DNA of 64,000 bases from JACPFJ01 sp036504875 (GTDB lineage: Bacteria > Desulfobacterota > Desulfuromonadia > Geobacterales > Pseudopelobacteraceae), in NCBI GenBank assembly GCA_036504875.1, contig DASXUK010000040.1, forward strand, positions 29,368 to 93,367. The letters are read 5' to 3'. Under the pieces are notes generated by a model. That model had not been told where the DNA came from. It searched no databases and saw nothing but the letters and a program-made list of their open reading frames with translations. Numbering within the stretch: the stretch's first letter is position 1; the number at the start of each line of letters is the position of its first letter. Below, in pieces: positions 49,854-59,319 of this stretch. Position numbers and translations under genes: made by a program.

Positions 49854-52199
49854 TTACTGACCAAATAGCCGCTCCTGTGCCTCAGCCAATTTTTGTGAAA
49901 CATCGGCTCGGCTGCGACAGGCGAGTGCACTATTTGCCAGTTGGCGACACTCCTCCAAAGAGTGGGCCCGGATAACCTGTTTAATCGTTGGAATACTGGG
50001 GGCAGACAGACTGAACTCGCAGATCCCCATACCCATTAAAAGCAAAGCATTAAGCGGATCAGCGGCCATTTCTCCACAGATGGAGACCTTTTTGCCTGCA
50101 TTCGTTGCCGCGTCAACCACTTTTTTTATTGAGTGCAGCACAGCGGGGTGATGCGGGTCATAGTACTGTTTAACCCTGGGGTTATTCCGGTCGGCCGCCA
50201 GAGTGTACTGAATCAGGTCATTTGTGCCAATGCTTACGTAGTCGACCTCGTGGATTAGAAACTCAATTGTCTGCACAGCCGCCGGCACCTCGACCATAAT
50301 TCCCAGTGGTATATCGTTGTTCAGTTCATGACCTTCCTGAAGCAGTTCTTCTTTCACAGAGGCCATTATCTCCCGAATCTGATGGATCTCATCCACGCAT
50401 GAAATCAGCGGGAACATAATGGTCGGATTTCCTGCCATAGAAGCCAGTAATATGCCGGCTAACTGATCCCTGAATATGTCTTGCCGTTCAAGTGATACGC
50501 GGATGGAACGCCAGCCCAGAAAGGGATTCTCCTCCCGAGTTTGGACGAAATAAGGCAACCCCTTGTCGCCACCAATGTCTAATGTGCGAATGTTGACTAT
50601 TTGATTTGGAAAACCTTGCAGTATCTTGGTATAGATGGCCGCTTGCTCAGTTCGATTTGGGAAGGCGGTACGCGCCATATAAGGAAATTCGGTGCGATAT
50701 AAACCAACTCCCTCTGCGCCATGAACATTGGCGACCCGTACATCGGAAAGCAAACCTATGTTAGCGTTCAGCACAACCTTTGTCCCATCGATAGTAATGG
50801 CCGGAAGGTCGCGCAGCACCTCCAGCTCTTTCAGGCGGCCGGCATGGTCGCACTCCAGCCGTTCGTATTCCTTCTTGACCGCGCCGTCCGGATTCAGATA
50901 AACATGACCGGAAGTGCCGTCCACAATAATTTCATCCTTTATATTGGCAGCATTCATCAATCCTTTAATGCCCAGAACAGCCGGGATTCCGAGCGATTTG
51001 GCCATTATGGCTGCGTGAGAGTAAACATTCCCTTTTTCGGTAACAACGCCAAGGATCTTTTCATGATCCAGCATGGCCAGATCAGAAGGGAAAATCTCTT
51101 CAGCCACAATAACTCGCTGTTCTTTTAGCTTTAATGCTGTTTTTCGATTACCGTCCAGCGCCTCGATGATACGACGACCGATATCTTCCATGTCGGCCGA
51201 ACGCTCCCTTAAATAGGGGTCCTCCATGGCTGAAAAGGCTTGGACATAATGTTGTACCGAATCATGCACGGCCCGCGCAGCGCCAAAACCTTGGTCGATT
51301 AGATCACTGATCTTGCCGGTGAAACCGCGATCTTCCAAGATCATGAGATGCGTATGAAATATGGCGGCATCATCGGCAGAAAGATTTTCGCTAACCCGTT
51401 TCTCCATGTATATTGTTTCAATTTTTACCTTTTCAAGTGCCAAAGTGAGCTTGCGATGTTCTTCTACTTTGCTGCCGACCTTGGCTACCTTGATTACCTT
51501 GTCACTAAAACGATCAAGGATGTAGATCCTGCCTCGACAAAATCCGGCAGATACGGCTACTCCTGCTAATGCGCGAGTATTGGCAACCGTATTACCTGAT
51601 TTTGTGTTGCTGAAGGCTGAATCACCTTTAAGCTTTGCCAACTCCTGTTCAAACCAGGCACGTTCCTGTTCTTTGTGCTGAATAGAGTCCAGCAGCCGTG
51701 CATTCTGGACAATGCTTCCTATCTGAAAGGTAATGGTATGCAGCGCGCTGATCTCATCTTTACTGAAGCGCCTGGCCTCACGAGTCTGAATAACAATGAC
51801 ACCAATCGGGGTCTTGCGCTCGAACAGCGGCAGGCCAAGAAAGGAGAGAAATTTTTCCTCCTTGGCCTCCTTGAAATATTTATAACGCGGATGAGACGGA
51901 GCATTATCGGTCATGACCATGCCGCGACTTTCGAATACCAAGCCGGACAATCCTTCATGGACCTTCATTGATATCCGATTAACCGATGCCCTCGAAAGAC
52001 CCTTGGTAGCTTTAAGTATTAGTGTTTCACCATCTTTTTCAACCAGATAGATGGAGCAAACATCTGTTTTTATACGTTTAGCAACAATGTTGACGATGTT
52101 GTCCAAGGTCTCCTGCAGGTCGTGAGAGTGCAGGATGATTGAGCTGATATCCTCAAGCGTGCGTAGTCCTATGGAGTGATGATTTTCTTTCATAGCCAA
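49854..52199 (-). CDS. ptsP: Phosphoenolpyruvate-protein phosphotransferase PtsP (Enzyme I-Ntr)
   Basis: 781 residues. N-terminal GAF domain ~15-165 (DVCSIYLVEKDGETLILKA). EI N-terminal domain with the phospho-His in VYSHAAIMAKSLGIPAV. C-terminal PEP-binding barrel with GVGLYRTEFPYM, GTNDLIQYTLAADR and ICGEMAADP. PtsP starts the nitrogen PTS, whose partners NPr and EIIA-Ntr are not in the window. In other bacteria the GAF domain responds to glutamine/2-oxoglutarate. It is the second Enzyme I here, distinct from ptsI at 22.6 kb. Monocistronic on the minus strand. Confidence 0.95.
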   Translation of the reverse strand: MAMKENHHSIGLRTLEDISSIILHSHDLQETLDNIVNIVAKRIKTDVCSIYLVEKDGETLILKATKGLSRASVNRISMKVHEGLSGLVFESRGMVMTDNAPSHPRYKYFKEAKEEKFLSFLGLPLFERKTPIGVIVIQTREARRFSKDEISALHTITFQIGSIVQNARLLDSIQHKEQERAWFEQELAKLKGDSAFSNTKSGNTVANTRALAGVAVSAGFCRGRIYILDRFSDKVIKVAKVGSKVEEHRKLTLALEKVKIETIYMEKRVSENLSADDAAIFHTHLMILEDRGFTGKISDLIDQGFGAARAVHDSVQHYVQAFSAMEDPYLRERSADMEDIGRRIIEALDGNRKTALKLKEQRVIVAEEIFPSDLAMLDHEKILGVVTEKGNVYSHAAIMAKSLGIPAVLGIKGLMNAANIKDEIIVDGTSGHVYLNPDGAVKKEYERLECDHAGRLKELEVLRDLPAITIDGTKVVLNANIGLLSDVRVANVHGAEGVGLYRTEFPYMARTAFPNRTEQAAIYTKILQGFPNQIVNIRTLDIGGDKGLPYFVQTREENPFLGWRSIRVSLERQDIFRDQLAGILLASMAGNPTIMFPLISCVDEIHQIREIMASVKEELLQEGHELNNDIPLGIMVEVPAAVQTIEFLIHEVDYVSIGTNDLIQYTLAADRNNPRVKQYYDPHHPAVLHSIKKVVDAATNAGKKVSICGEMAADPLNALLLMGMGICEFSLSAPSIPTIKQVIRAHSLEECRQLANSALACRSRADVSQKLAEAQERLFGQ

Positions 52200-52220
52200 T
52201 TCCTGGTTAAAATTTGAAGA

Positions 52221-52249
52221 ATTATAATTCAGATTTTAACTAAAGTAAA
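52221..52249 (-). promoter_or_regulatory. Promoter candidate for ptsP
   Basis: On the minus strand: TTTACT, 17 bases, perfect TATAAT, ~20 bases upstream of the ptsP start. Confidence 0.5.
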
Positions 52250-52445
52250 ACTTTCATCGTTTCTCTTATAAAACCTGGCGCGTCTCATGTTGTTAATCGT
52301 CCTAGGGCACCAAAGGCCGCCGAAAACTTAAGTATAGCCTGTGCACTTCTAAAACCTAGATGATTCCTTTTCTTGTTGATATATCTGGAAAAGTGAACAT
52401 TGGTCTGTTATCGTTTTAATTTATAGAACTATCAAAGGAGCTTTT

Positions 52446-53243
52446 ATGGCAGATGACAAATTAGATGAAACCTTGCAAACAGGACTGGATATGCTGGATT
52501 CCGGGCGAGCTTCCGAAGCGGTTACAGTCTTTAAGGGTTATATTGATAAGTATCAGGAAAATCCCGAGGGCTATTTTTATCTGGGGGACGCACTTGCGGA
52601 GGAAGGTCGTCTGGAGGAGGCGGTGGCCCGCTACCGTGAGGGACTGAAGCTCGCACCCGATGACACCGATGCCCTGACAACTCTTGGGGATCTTCTTTTT
52701 GAAACAGGTCATCATAAGGAAGCAATCAATTCCTACCAGCGGGTAGTTGGGCTTGATAAAAAGGATGCCGATGCACTTGTCAGTATCGGCCTGGTCTACA
52801 ACAGCCTTGAGCGCAGCGATGAGGCGATCAAGTATTTTCATCAGGCTTTAGAACTTGAGCCGAATAACATCTTTGCCTGGAACGCATTGGGGGATGCGCT
52901 TTATGGCAAGGAAGATGTTCAAGGCGCAGTCGAGGCCTACCAGAAAGGGGTTGAGATAGATCCTCAGGATCCAGCAGCCCATTTCAATCTTGGTGAACTC
53001 TACTACGATCTTGAGGAAATGGAGGAGGCCGAAGACGAATGCTGTGAGGCTATTCGGCTGGATCCAACTTTCAGCATGGCCTACCTGACCCTGGGGGGCA
53101 TCTGCATGGACCAGGATCGAACCAAGGATGCTGTTCGATATTTTGAAGAATATTTAAAATACGAGCAGTCTTCCCAGGCCAAGGAAATGATTGCCGAGGT
53201 GCGTGCGGTTGTGGAGGGACTTAAGGAAGAATTGAAGGGCTAA
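52446..53243 (+). CDS. Tetratricopeptide repeat protein
   Basis: 265 residues with no signal peptide, so probably cytoplasmic. At least six TPR units of 34 residues run through ~8-240. Each shows the G/A-x-Y/F and P at position 32 pattern (for example GYFYLGDALAEEGRLEEAV, AWNALGDALYGKEDVQGAV, AHFNLGELYYDLEEMEEAE). It is strongly acidic. TPR arrays bind proteins; the partner is unknown. AAAGGAG precedes the ATG. It is a single gene, closed by a strong bidirectional terminator. Confidence 0.92.
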   Translation: MADDKLDETLQTGLDMLDSGRASEAVTVFKGYIDKYQENPEGYFYLGDALAEEGRLEEAVARYREGLKLAPDDTDALTTLGDLLFETGHHKEAINSYQRVVGLDKKDADALVSIGLVYNSLERSDEAIKYFHQALELEPNNIFAWNALGDALYGKEDVQGAVEAYQKGVEIDPQDPAAHFNLGELYYDLEEMEEAEDECCEAIRLDPTFSMAYLTLGGICMDQDRTKDAVRYFEEYLKYEQSSQAKEMIAEVRAVVEGLKEELKG

Positions 53244-53244
53244 A

Positions 53245-53276
53245 AAAGGCCTGCCAGTGTCAACTGGCAGGCCTTT
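53245..53276 (+). terminator. Bidirectional terminator between the TPR gene and ackA
   Basis: A 14-bp perfect stem AAAGGCCTGCCAGT / ACTGGCAGGCCTTT with a 4-base loop. It starts 2 bases after the TPR stop and lies 29 bases from the convergent ackA stop. Confidence 0.9.
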
Positions 53277-53304
53277 AAACAGTCTATAGCCCAGTCGTTA
53301 ATGG

Positions 53305-54570
53305 CTATTGCCTGACGAAATCGGTTTTGGCGAAAGAATATTCAAAGTGCATATGATCGGTATAAGACTTGTCCAGTATTGCCACCACATCCTCCGTAAA
53401 GACCAGCTCTTCGTCGGTAGGGATGACAAACACTTTAACCGGCGAGTCATCTGTTGTGATCAGTGACTCGCGCTTGCGGGTCATGGCATTTTTGTTGCGT
53501 TCCTTATCCAGAATAATACCGATATGGTCGAGGCCCTCAATGGCTTTTTCACGAATAAGTGCACCCATCTCACCCACCCCGGCAGTAAAGACTACTGCAT
53601 CCAGCTTACCCACCACCGCCATATATGAGCCAATATATTTCTTCAGGCGATAAGCCTCGATTTCAAGGGAAAGCTGGCAACGTTCATCACCCTTGTTGGC
53701 ATGCTCGATTACATCGCGGCGATCAGTAAAGCGTCCCGAGATTCCGATCACACCACTTTTCTTATTGAGGATGCTGTCAATTTCCTTGGCAGACAGGTTC
53801 TCCTTCTGCATCATGAAGGCCGGGATTGCAGGATCAATATCGCCACAACGGGTGCCCATAACAGCCCCTTCCAGGGGGGTCAGCCCCATGGTTGTATCAA
53901 CTGATACACCATTCTTAATGGCGCAGTGAGAAACACCGTTGCCGATATGCATAGTGATAATATTGCAGTCTTTTGCATTTTTATTCAGCAAAACGGCTGC
54001 CCTTTTAGAAACATAAAGGTGTGATGTGCCATGGAAGCCATAGCGCCTGACCTGGTATTTTTCATACCATTCATACGGGAGCGGGTAAATGTAGGCGTGT
54101 TTGGGCATGGTCTGGTGAAAGGCGGTATCGAAGATGGCCACGTGGGGTATCTGCGGCATAAGAGTCTGAGCTGCTTCAATTCCCTCAATGTTGGGAGGGT
54201 TATGAAGTGGTGCCAGGTGCTGAACCTCCTTTACCGCATCAAGTACTTTGGAATCGATCATCACCGAACAGGTAAATTTTTCTCCGCCGTGTACTACTCG
54301 ATGCCCAACCGCGGAAATCTCGCTGACATCTTTTAAAACCCCATGAACCGGATCAGTAACGATCTTTATGAGAAGGTCAATGGCAGCTTGATGGTTAGGG
54401 CAATCCTGCTGGTGGTGGTAGGTTTCTCGGCCGGGAACCTCATGCATGATGAAAGAGTCGCCGATGATAACACGCTCTACCATCCCTTTGGCCACTACCT
54501 CCTTTCGGTCCCAGTCAAAGAGCTGATATTTGACTGAAGAACTTCCGCAATTCAGTGCCATTATAATCAT
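53305..54570 (-). CDS. ackA: Acetate kinase
   Basis: 421 residues. Acetokinase fold: ALNCGSSSVKYQLF (phosphate 1), VGHRVVHGGEKF, the catalytic Asp region VAIFDTAFHQTMP, RRYGFHGTSHLYVSKRA, THIGNGVSHCAI (here MHIGNGVSH), MGTRCGDIDPA and AGVGEMGALIREK. It interconverts acetate/ATP and acetyl phosphate/ADP. pta is not adjacent in the window. In acetate-using Geobacter it is the entry to acetyl-CoA, hence to citrate synthase. GGGGAGGTAG precedes the ATG. Confidence 0.97.
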   Translation of the reverse strand: MIIMALNCGSSSVKYQLFDWDRKEVVAKGMVERVIIGDSFIMHEVPGRETYHHQQDCPNHQAAIDLLIKIVTDPVHGVLKDVSEISAVGHRVVHGGEKFTCSVMIDSKVLDAVKEVQHLAPLHNPPNIEGIEAAQTLMPQIPHVAIFDTAFHQTMPKHAYIYPLPYEWYEKYQVRRYGFHGTSHLYVSKRAAVLLNKNAKDCNIITMHIGNGVSHCAIKNGVSVDTTMGLTPLEGAVMGTRCGDIDPAIPAFMMQKENLSAKEIDSILNKKSGVIGISGRFTDRRDVIEHANKGDERCQLSLEIEAYRLKKYIGSYMAVVGKLDAVVFTAGVGEMGALIREKAIEGLDHIGIILDKERNKNAMTRKRESLITTDDSPVKVFVIPTDEELVFTEDVVAILDKSYTDHMHFEYSFAKTDFVRQ

Positions 54571-54813
54571 ATCTACCTCCCCAAAATAAACAGAGATTTA
54601 TTTATAATATCAATAAAAAACAAACACCCTGACTAAAAAAAACGAACAAAATAAAACTGTTTTTGATATATACAATAGAGACGCCATGAATTCAACACAT
54701 TTTGTGAAATTTGGCTGGTGAAGAAACATAATCTTGACTGGACTTTAGTCTTGAATCATGGTATAAAAAAATGGTTTTCCTACAGGAAGACAATCTTAGA
54801 AGGAGGTGAAACC

Positions 54814-54981
54814 GTGTCCCATTCTATTACTGATGATTGCACCAATTGCGCGGCTTGTGAGGATTCCTGCCCAGTCAACGCTATCAGCGAGCAAGGCAGC
54901 AAACGCGCTATCGACGCAGATACTTGCATCGATTGCGGCGCTTGCGTGGATACCTGCCCCGTCTCTGCCATCCATGCATAA
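54814..54981 (+). CDS. 2[4Fe-4S] ferredoxin
   Basis: 55 residues from the GTG preceded by AGGAGGTGAAACC; a longer in-frame reading upstream has no support. Two clostridial-type cluster motifs: CTNCAACEDSCPVNAI and CIDCGACVDTCPVSAI, both complete. It is a small soluble electron carrier for low-potential reactions. Single gene with its own terminator. Confidence 0.95.
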   Translation: MSHSITDDCTNCAACEDSCPVNAISEQGSKRAIDADTCIDCGACVDTCPVSAIHA

Positions 54982-55002
54982 AAAGCATTGATGCAAGCGA
55001 TT

Positions 55003-55033
55003 AAAAAGCCCGTTCTATAACGGGCTTTTTTTT
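55003..55033 (+). terminator. Terminator of the ferredoxin gene
   Basis: A 12-bp perfect stem AAAAAGCCCGTT / AACGGGCTTTTT with a 4-base loop, then further T residues. It also lies just after the convergent DUF2905 gene and may serve both. Confidence 0.9.
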
Positions 55034-55057
55034 GACCAAACCAGTTTCAAGTAGGAA

Positions 55058-55270
55058 TCAGCGTCTGAATAACCATAGGATAAAAGAAAGCAGTGCAGAA
55101 AGTAAGAGGCAGGTACCAAGAGGGAAATAAAAACTGAAATTTTCTTTTTTGATGTAAAAATCACCCGGTAATTTTCCCAGCCAGGGGATTCTCGGTGCGA
55201 TTGAAATAATAACTCCAATTATAGCAATGAGTAAACCGAGGGTGATCAGAAGTCGCCCTAATCCGTTCAT
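55058..55270 (-). CDS. DUF2905 family small membrane protein
   Basis: 70 residues with two membrane helices (~5-25 and ~48-68) flanking the conserved loop RIPWLGKLPGDFYIKKEN, which marks DUF2905. Function unknown in the family. It overlaps the queH stop by 4 bases, so it is the last gene of the rib-queH operon. Confidence 0.88.
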   Translation of the reverse strand: MNGLGRLLITLGLLIAIIGVIISIAPRIPWLGKLPGDFYIKKENFSFYFPLGTCLLLSALLSFILWLFRR

Positions 55271-55809
55271 GACAGTTTTTGCTCGGGGTGATAACGCTCC
55301 ATTTCACTGTAGATACAGCCGCAGTATTGCTGGCGGTAGAGTCCCAACTCTTTGGAAAGCCTGATCCCTTCCTGCCATCCGATACGAAAATCCTGATAAT
55401 AGAAATTCAATTCAAAGTCTTGCGCAACCTGCTTTCCAAGCTCGGTGATCTGATCATGCCGTTGGTAGCGGCTGTACAACAGCGAGGCAGTAAAATCGGA
55501 AAAGCCATGTTCAACAGCTGCTGAGGCAGTTGCCTTGAGTCTGGATTCATAACAATAACTGCAGCGTTGTTTCGGGCTGCTAGCTATGTTTTTAAGGAAT
55601 TCCTCCAGATTGTACTCATCTTGATAGATCATTGGAAGGTCTTCAAGCGCAGCCATTTTCTTTACGGAATCCAGTCGCTGGCGGTATTCTTGGTAGGGAT
55701 GGATGTTGTGATTGTAAAAAAAACCGGTCACACTGTGGCCAGCAGCCCGCAGGCTGCGTAACGGAAATAATGCACATGGCCCACAGCATATATGCAACAG
55801 GATATTCAT
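55267..55809 (-). CDS. queH: Epoxyqueuosine reductase QueH
   Basis: 180 residues, DUF208/QueH family. Cysteines: CCGPC at residues 8-12 near the N terminus, CSYC (~82-85) and the C-terminal CGCIYS. These bind the iron-sulfur cluster and metal found in QueH. The enzyme performs the last step of queuosine synthesis on tRNA, in place of the cobalamin-dependent QueG. Its start lies 4 bases past the ribBA stop on the same strand. Confidence 0.93.
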   Translation of the reverse strand: MNILLHICCGPCALFPLRSLRAAGHSVTGFFYNHNIHPYQEYRQRLDSVKKMAALEDLPMIYQDEYNLEEFLKNIASSPKQRCSYCYESRLKATASAAVEHGFSDFTASLLYSRYQRHDQITELGKQVAQDFELNFYYQDFRIGWQEGIRLSKELGLYRQQYCGCIYSEMERYHPEQKLS

Positions 55810-55813
55810 AGGA

Positions 55814-57019
55814 TCACAGGTTCTCCAGAAGGTGGCCTAACTTGTCGCGCTTTGTTTTCAGGTAGCTTTTGTTACTGTGTGTTGCAACAGCCTCAATGGC
55901 AATTCTTTCAACGACATCAATGCCGTATCCTTGCAGGCCAATCAGCTTTTTTGGGTTATTGGTGATAAGCCGCATCTTGTTAATGCCTAGAGATACCAGC
56001 ATTTGGGCTCCGATTCCGTAATCACGCAGATCTGCCTTGAATCCCAGTTCCAGGTTCGCCTCAACCGTATCACGCCCCTTATCCTGGAGTTCATAGGCCC
56101 TCAGTTTATTGATCAGGCCAATGCCACGGCCTTCCTGACGCATATAGAGAATAACCCCTTTTCCTTCTTTTTCAATCATGGCCATGGCCCTGTGAAGTTG
56201 CTCTCCGCAATCACAACGCAGGCTGCCAAGCACATCGCCAGTCAAGCACTCTGAATGGACCCGTACCATAACCGGCTCATCCTTTGAGAATTTGCCCTTC
56301 ACCAGGGCAATGTGATCAAGTTTGTCGACCTCGTTTTCAAAGGCGATTGCGCGCCAGTCACCGCCGTACCGGGACGGAAGATGGGCTTCGGCTACAGTGC
56401 GCACCAGGATCTCGTTTTTTAGCCGGTAAGCCACTAGATCAGCGATACTGCAAATCCTTATACCATGATGTTTGGCAAATTTTATGAGCTCCGGCATGCG
56501 GGCCATGCTGCCGTCGTCGTTCATAATTTCGCAGATGACTCCGGCTGGCTTAAGACCAGCCAGACGCGCCAGGTCGACTGAACCCTCGGTCTGTCCGGTT
56601 CGTACCAATACCCCTCCCGGTTTTGCCCGTAAGGGAAAGATGTGCCCCGGGCTTACCAGATCCTTTGGACTGGAGTCTTCGGCCGCGGCGGTCAAGATAG
56701 TATGGGCTCGATCGGCTGTCGAGATGCCCGTTGTTACACCATGTTTGGCTTCGATCGATACGGTAAAGGCGGTCTCAAAAGGTGAAGTATTATCGCGCAC
56801 CATTGGACGCAAACCCAGAGAGTCACACTTCTCCGCTGTCAGGGTCAGGCAGATCAGGCCGCGCCCATATTTTGCCATAAAATTAATGGCTTCAGGCGTG
56901 GCAGCCTCGGCCGCCATAGTCAGATCACCCTCGTTTTCTCGGTCTTCGTCATCTACCAGAATAACCATCTTCCCTTGGCGGATGTCATCAATTGCTTGTT
57001 CTATGGTTGCGACAGGCAT
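55814..57019 (-). CDS. ribBA: Bifunctional DHBP synthase/GTP cyclohydrolase II
   Basis: 401 residues, full-length fusion. RibB part ~1-205 (VDDEDRENEGDLTMAAE, GHIFPLRAKPGGVLVRTGQTE). RibA part ~206-401 with the zinc site CLTGDVLGSLRCDCGEQL and RQEGRGIGL, then GADLRDYGIGAQ-type ending (FKADLRDYGIGAQ). The two halves make the two precursors of lumazine. It lies downstream of ribE in the minus-strand riboflavin operon; AAAGGA precedes the ATG. No FMN riboswitch was found in the 118-base gap before it. Confidence 0.97.
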   Translation of the reverse strand: MPVATIEQAIDDIRQGKMVILVDDEDRENEGDLTMAAEAATPEAINFMAKYGRGLICLTLTAEKCDSLGLRPMVRDNTSPFETAFTVSIEAKHGVTTGISTADRAHTILTAAAEDSSPKDLVSPGHIFPLRAKPGGVLVRTGQTEGSVDLARLAGLKPAGVICEIMNDDGSMARMPELIKFAKHHGIRICSIADLVAYRLKNEILVRTVAEAHLPSRYGGDWRAIAFENEVDKLDHIALVKGKFSKDEPVMVRVHSECLTGDVLGSLRCDCGEQLHRAMAMIEKEGKGVILYMRQEGRGIGLINKLRAYELQDKGRDTVEANLELGFKADLRDYGIGAQMLVSLGINKMRLITNNPKKLIGLQGYGIDVVERIAIEAVATHSNKSYLKTKRDKLGHLLENL

Positions 57020-57137
57020 GAAAATCCTTTCTATTACAGCAACTGAAAGAGACCCACCAGATTATGAAAGCCGGTCCTGGACAGGTCCTTGCCTTTATTG
57101 CTGATCTTTTATTTTAACGGGGTGAGGTGTGCAAAAT

Positions 57138-57779
57138 CTATAGAAAACCGTTTTCTGCCAGGGTCTGCATGTTTAAACCACCATCTTTTTTCCATGGCTT
57201 TATCAGGCACTCAACATACTTTCCAATGATGTCGGTTTCGATATTCACTTCGTCACCGATCTTAAGTCCGGCAAGAGTTGTCCTGGTCAAGGTGTGAGGG
57301 ATGATGTTGACTGAGAAACCATCCGGTTTAACCCTGTTTACTGTCAGACTGATGCCATCAATAGCAACCGAGCCCTTCTCGACCACCAGGCGCATATTTT
57401 CCGCAGGTAAAGTGAAATCAAGGAATTGATTCCCGGAGGTAGGTTCTGTTTTCGATAACCTTGCGCAGCAATCAATGTGACCGGTAACGAGGTGACCGTC
57501 CAATCGTTCGCCGAAACGCAGAGCCCGTTCCAGGTTAACCCTCCCGCCAGGTCTGAGAGCACGGAAGGTCGTCCGGCTCATGGTCTCAGGCGAGCAATCA
57601 AAGGCCAGATATCGATCGGTCTTCAATGTGACAGTCAGGCACACTCCATTAACCGCTACAGAATCTCCCAGAGCAATCTCATGATACGGCAGGGCGCTCT
57701 CAACACGCACAATGCCGCCATCCCCACGACGTTCAAAGCCGACTACCCGGCCTACATCCTCAATCAGTCCGGTGAACAT
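57138..57779 (-). CDS. ribE: Riboflavin synthase alpha subunit
   Basis: 213 residues from MFTGLIEDVG, with GGAG 5 bases upstream; five extra in-frame residues before it are not needed. The two tandem lumazine-binding barrels each repeat the pattern: SVAVNGVCLTVT with VNLERALRFGERLDGHLVTGHID, and SVAIDGISLTVN with the final IPHTLTRTTL. It dismutates two lumazines to riboflavin. It overlaps the end of ribD by 16 bases. Confidence 0.97.
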   Translation of the reverse strand: MFTGLIEDVGRVVGFERRGDGGIVRVESALPYHEIALGDSVAVNGVCLTVTLKTDRYLAFDCSPETMSRTTFRALRPGGRVNLERALRFGERLDGHLVTGHIDCCARLSKTEPTSGNQFLDFTLPAENMRLVVEKGSVAIDGISLTVNRVKPDGFSVNIIPHTLTRTTLAGLKIGDEVNIETDIIGKYVECLIKPWKKDGGLNMQTLAENGFL

Positions 57780-58870
57780 ATTTTCTCCGGCCATGCTTGT
57801 ACAAGAATATCAGCCCCACTTCTTTTCAGTTCACCGATTCTGAATCGCATGGCATCCTTCATTGTGGTGATCCCCTCAATGAAAAATGGCGAAAATCCAT
57901 TGCTGCCGATAATTTTAGGAGCGTAAAACAAGATTAACTCGTCGATTAATCCATTTTGCAACATTGTACCGGCCACTCGACTCCCCCCCTCCAGGAGAAC
58001 CGACTGAATACCGGTTTGAGCCAGTTTGCATAACAGGTCCTGCATGCAGACCCGGCCATTTTCAGTTTTACAGACCAGGATGGTGGCGCCTAGCTGAAGA
58101 TAGCGAAGATGTACCCGTGGATTAGTTTCGGCGGTGGCAATGATTGTTTTACGTGCCATTCGCCCCGCTAAAACGTAGACGCTCTCCGGAGTTCTCAGTG
58201 TTGTATCAACGATAATGCGCACCGGATTGCGCCCACGTACATGGCGTACCGTCAGTTGAGGATTGTCTGCAATAATGGTGTCGACACCGACGATAATTGC
58301 ATCACAATTGGCCCGCAGGCGATGAACATATTTTCGTGACTCTTCGCAACTGATCCAGCGCGAATCTCCTGTGACGGTGGCTATATGCCCATCCAGGGTC
58401 ATTGCGGATTTGAATATTACGTAGGGAAGACCGGTGGTGATTCTTTTTATGAAAGGCCTGTTGATTGATCGACATTCATCTTCCATGAGGCCACAGGAGG
58501 TTTCAATGCCGGCCAGCTCAAGAATTTTCAGGCCGCCGCCATTTACCTGCGGATTCGGGTCGGACATGCCGGCAATGACCTTTTTAATTCCGGCTTTTAT
58601 GAGGGCGTCGCTGCAGGGGGGGGTCTGGCCTGTGTGACAGCATGGTTCCAGGGTGACATATACATCGGCGTCACGCGCAGCCTCACCGGCCATTTCAAGT
58701 GCATTTACCTCGGCGTGTGGCTGGCCGGCTTTTTTATGCCAGCCCTCACCGATAATCCGGCCTTCTTTAACTATAACGCAGCCAACTGCTGGGTTGGGAG
58801 ATGTGTGCCCGATACCTTTGCGTGCCAGAGCCAGGGCGCGCTTCATGTAAAGCTTTTCCATGCCGTTCAT
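57764..58870 (-). CDS. ribD: Riboflavin deaminase/reductase RibD
   Basis: 368 residues. N-terminal deaminase ~1-145 with zinc motif HAEVNAL and EPCCHTGQTPPC. C-terminal reductase ~150-368 (KSAMTLDGHIAT, SRWISCEESRKYVH, VLLEGGSRVAGTML). It carries out the deamination and reduction steps after GTP cyclohydrolase II. The start overlaps the nrdR stop (ATGA); an ATG 9 bases later is the alternative. Confidence 0.97.
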   Translation of the reverse strand: MNGMEKLYMKRALALARKGIGHTSPNPAVGCVIVKEGRIIGEGWHKKAGQPHAEVNALEMAGEAARDADVYVTLEPCCHTGQTPPCSDALIKAGIKKVIAGMSDPNPQVNGGGLKILELAGIETSCGLMEDECRSINRPFIKRITTGLPYVIFKSAMTLDGHIATVTGDSRWISCEESRKYVHRLRANCDAIIVGVDTIIADNPQLTVRHVRGRNPVRIIVDTTLRTPESVYVLAGRMARKTIIATAETNPRVHLRYLQLGATILVCKTENGRVCMQDLLCKLAQTGIQSVLLEGGSRVAGTMLQNGLIDELILFYAPKIIGSNGFSPFFIEGITTMKDAMRFRIGELKRSGADILVQAWPEKICSPD

Positions 58871-59319
58871 TTCTTCAGTAGGTCCTGTAATTCCTGCATG
58901 AATTCGCCAATATCCCTAAATGAGCGATATACAGAGGCAAAGCGGACATAGGCAACCTCGTCCATGCCATGCAATTCTTTCATAATCCATTCGCCGATGG
59001 TGGTAGTGGAAACCTCTTTTTCGGATGATTCCTGAAGGCGGGCTTCCAGACGGTCTACCATGCGCTCTATTTCTTCTACCGGTATGGGTCGTTTTTCACA
59101 AGCCTTCTTTATGCCGGAGATGATCTTCATCCGGTCAAAGGCTTCCCTTCGTCCATCCTTTTTGCAAACCTGCGGCAGCATTTCCTCAATTCGTTCATGG
59201 GTAGTGAAGCGACGGGCACATTGTTCGCACTCCCGACGCCTGCGGATAGCTACGCCGCCCTTGTCAGGTCGAGAATCCACTACCTTGCTGTCCGGGTTGC
59301 CACAAAAAGGACACTTCAC
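58867..59319 (-). CDS. nrdR: Transcriptional repressor NrdR
   Basis: 150 residues. N-terminal zinc ribbon: MKCPFCGN and CEQCARRF around VVDSRP and the RRRREC patch. ATP-cone ~46-136 (VCKKDGRREAFDRMKIISGIKKACEKRPI). It senses ATP/dATP and represses ribonucleotide reductase genes. It is located between dCMP deaminase and ribD, overlapping both by 4 bases. Confidence 0.97.
   Translation of the reverse strand: MKCPFCGNPDSKVVDSRPDKGGVAIRRRRECEQCARRFTTHERIEEMLPQVCKKDGRREAFDRMKIISGIKKACEKRPIPVEEIERMVDRLEARLQESSEKEVSTTTIGEWIMKELHGMDEVAYVRFASVYRSFRDIGEFMQELQDLLKK

Noticed and set aside
57020..57137. Possible FMN (RFN) riboswitch before ribBA
   Set aside because: Neither strand contains the conserved RFN segments; there is only an ordinary leader.
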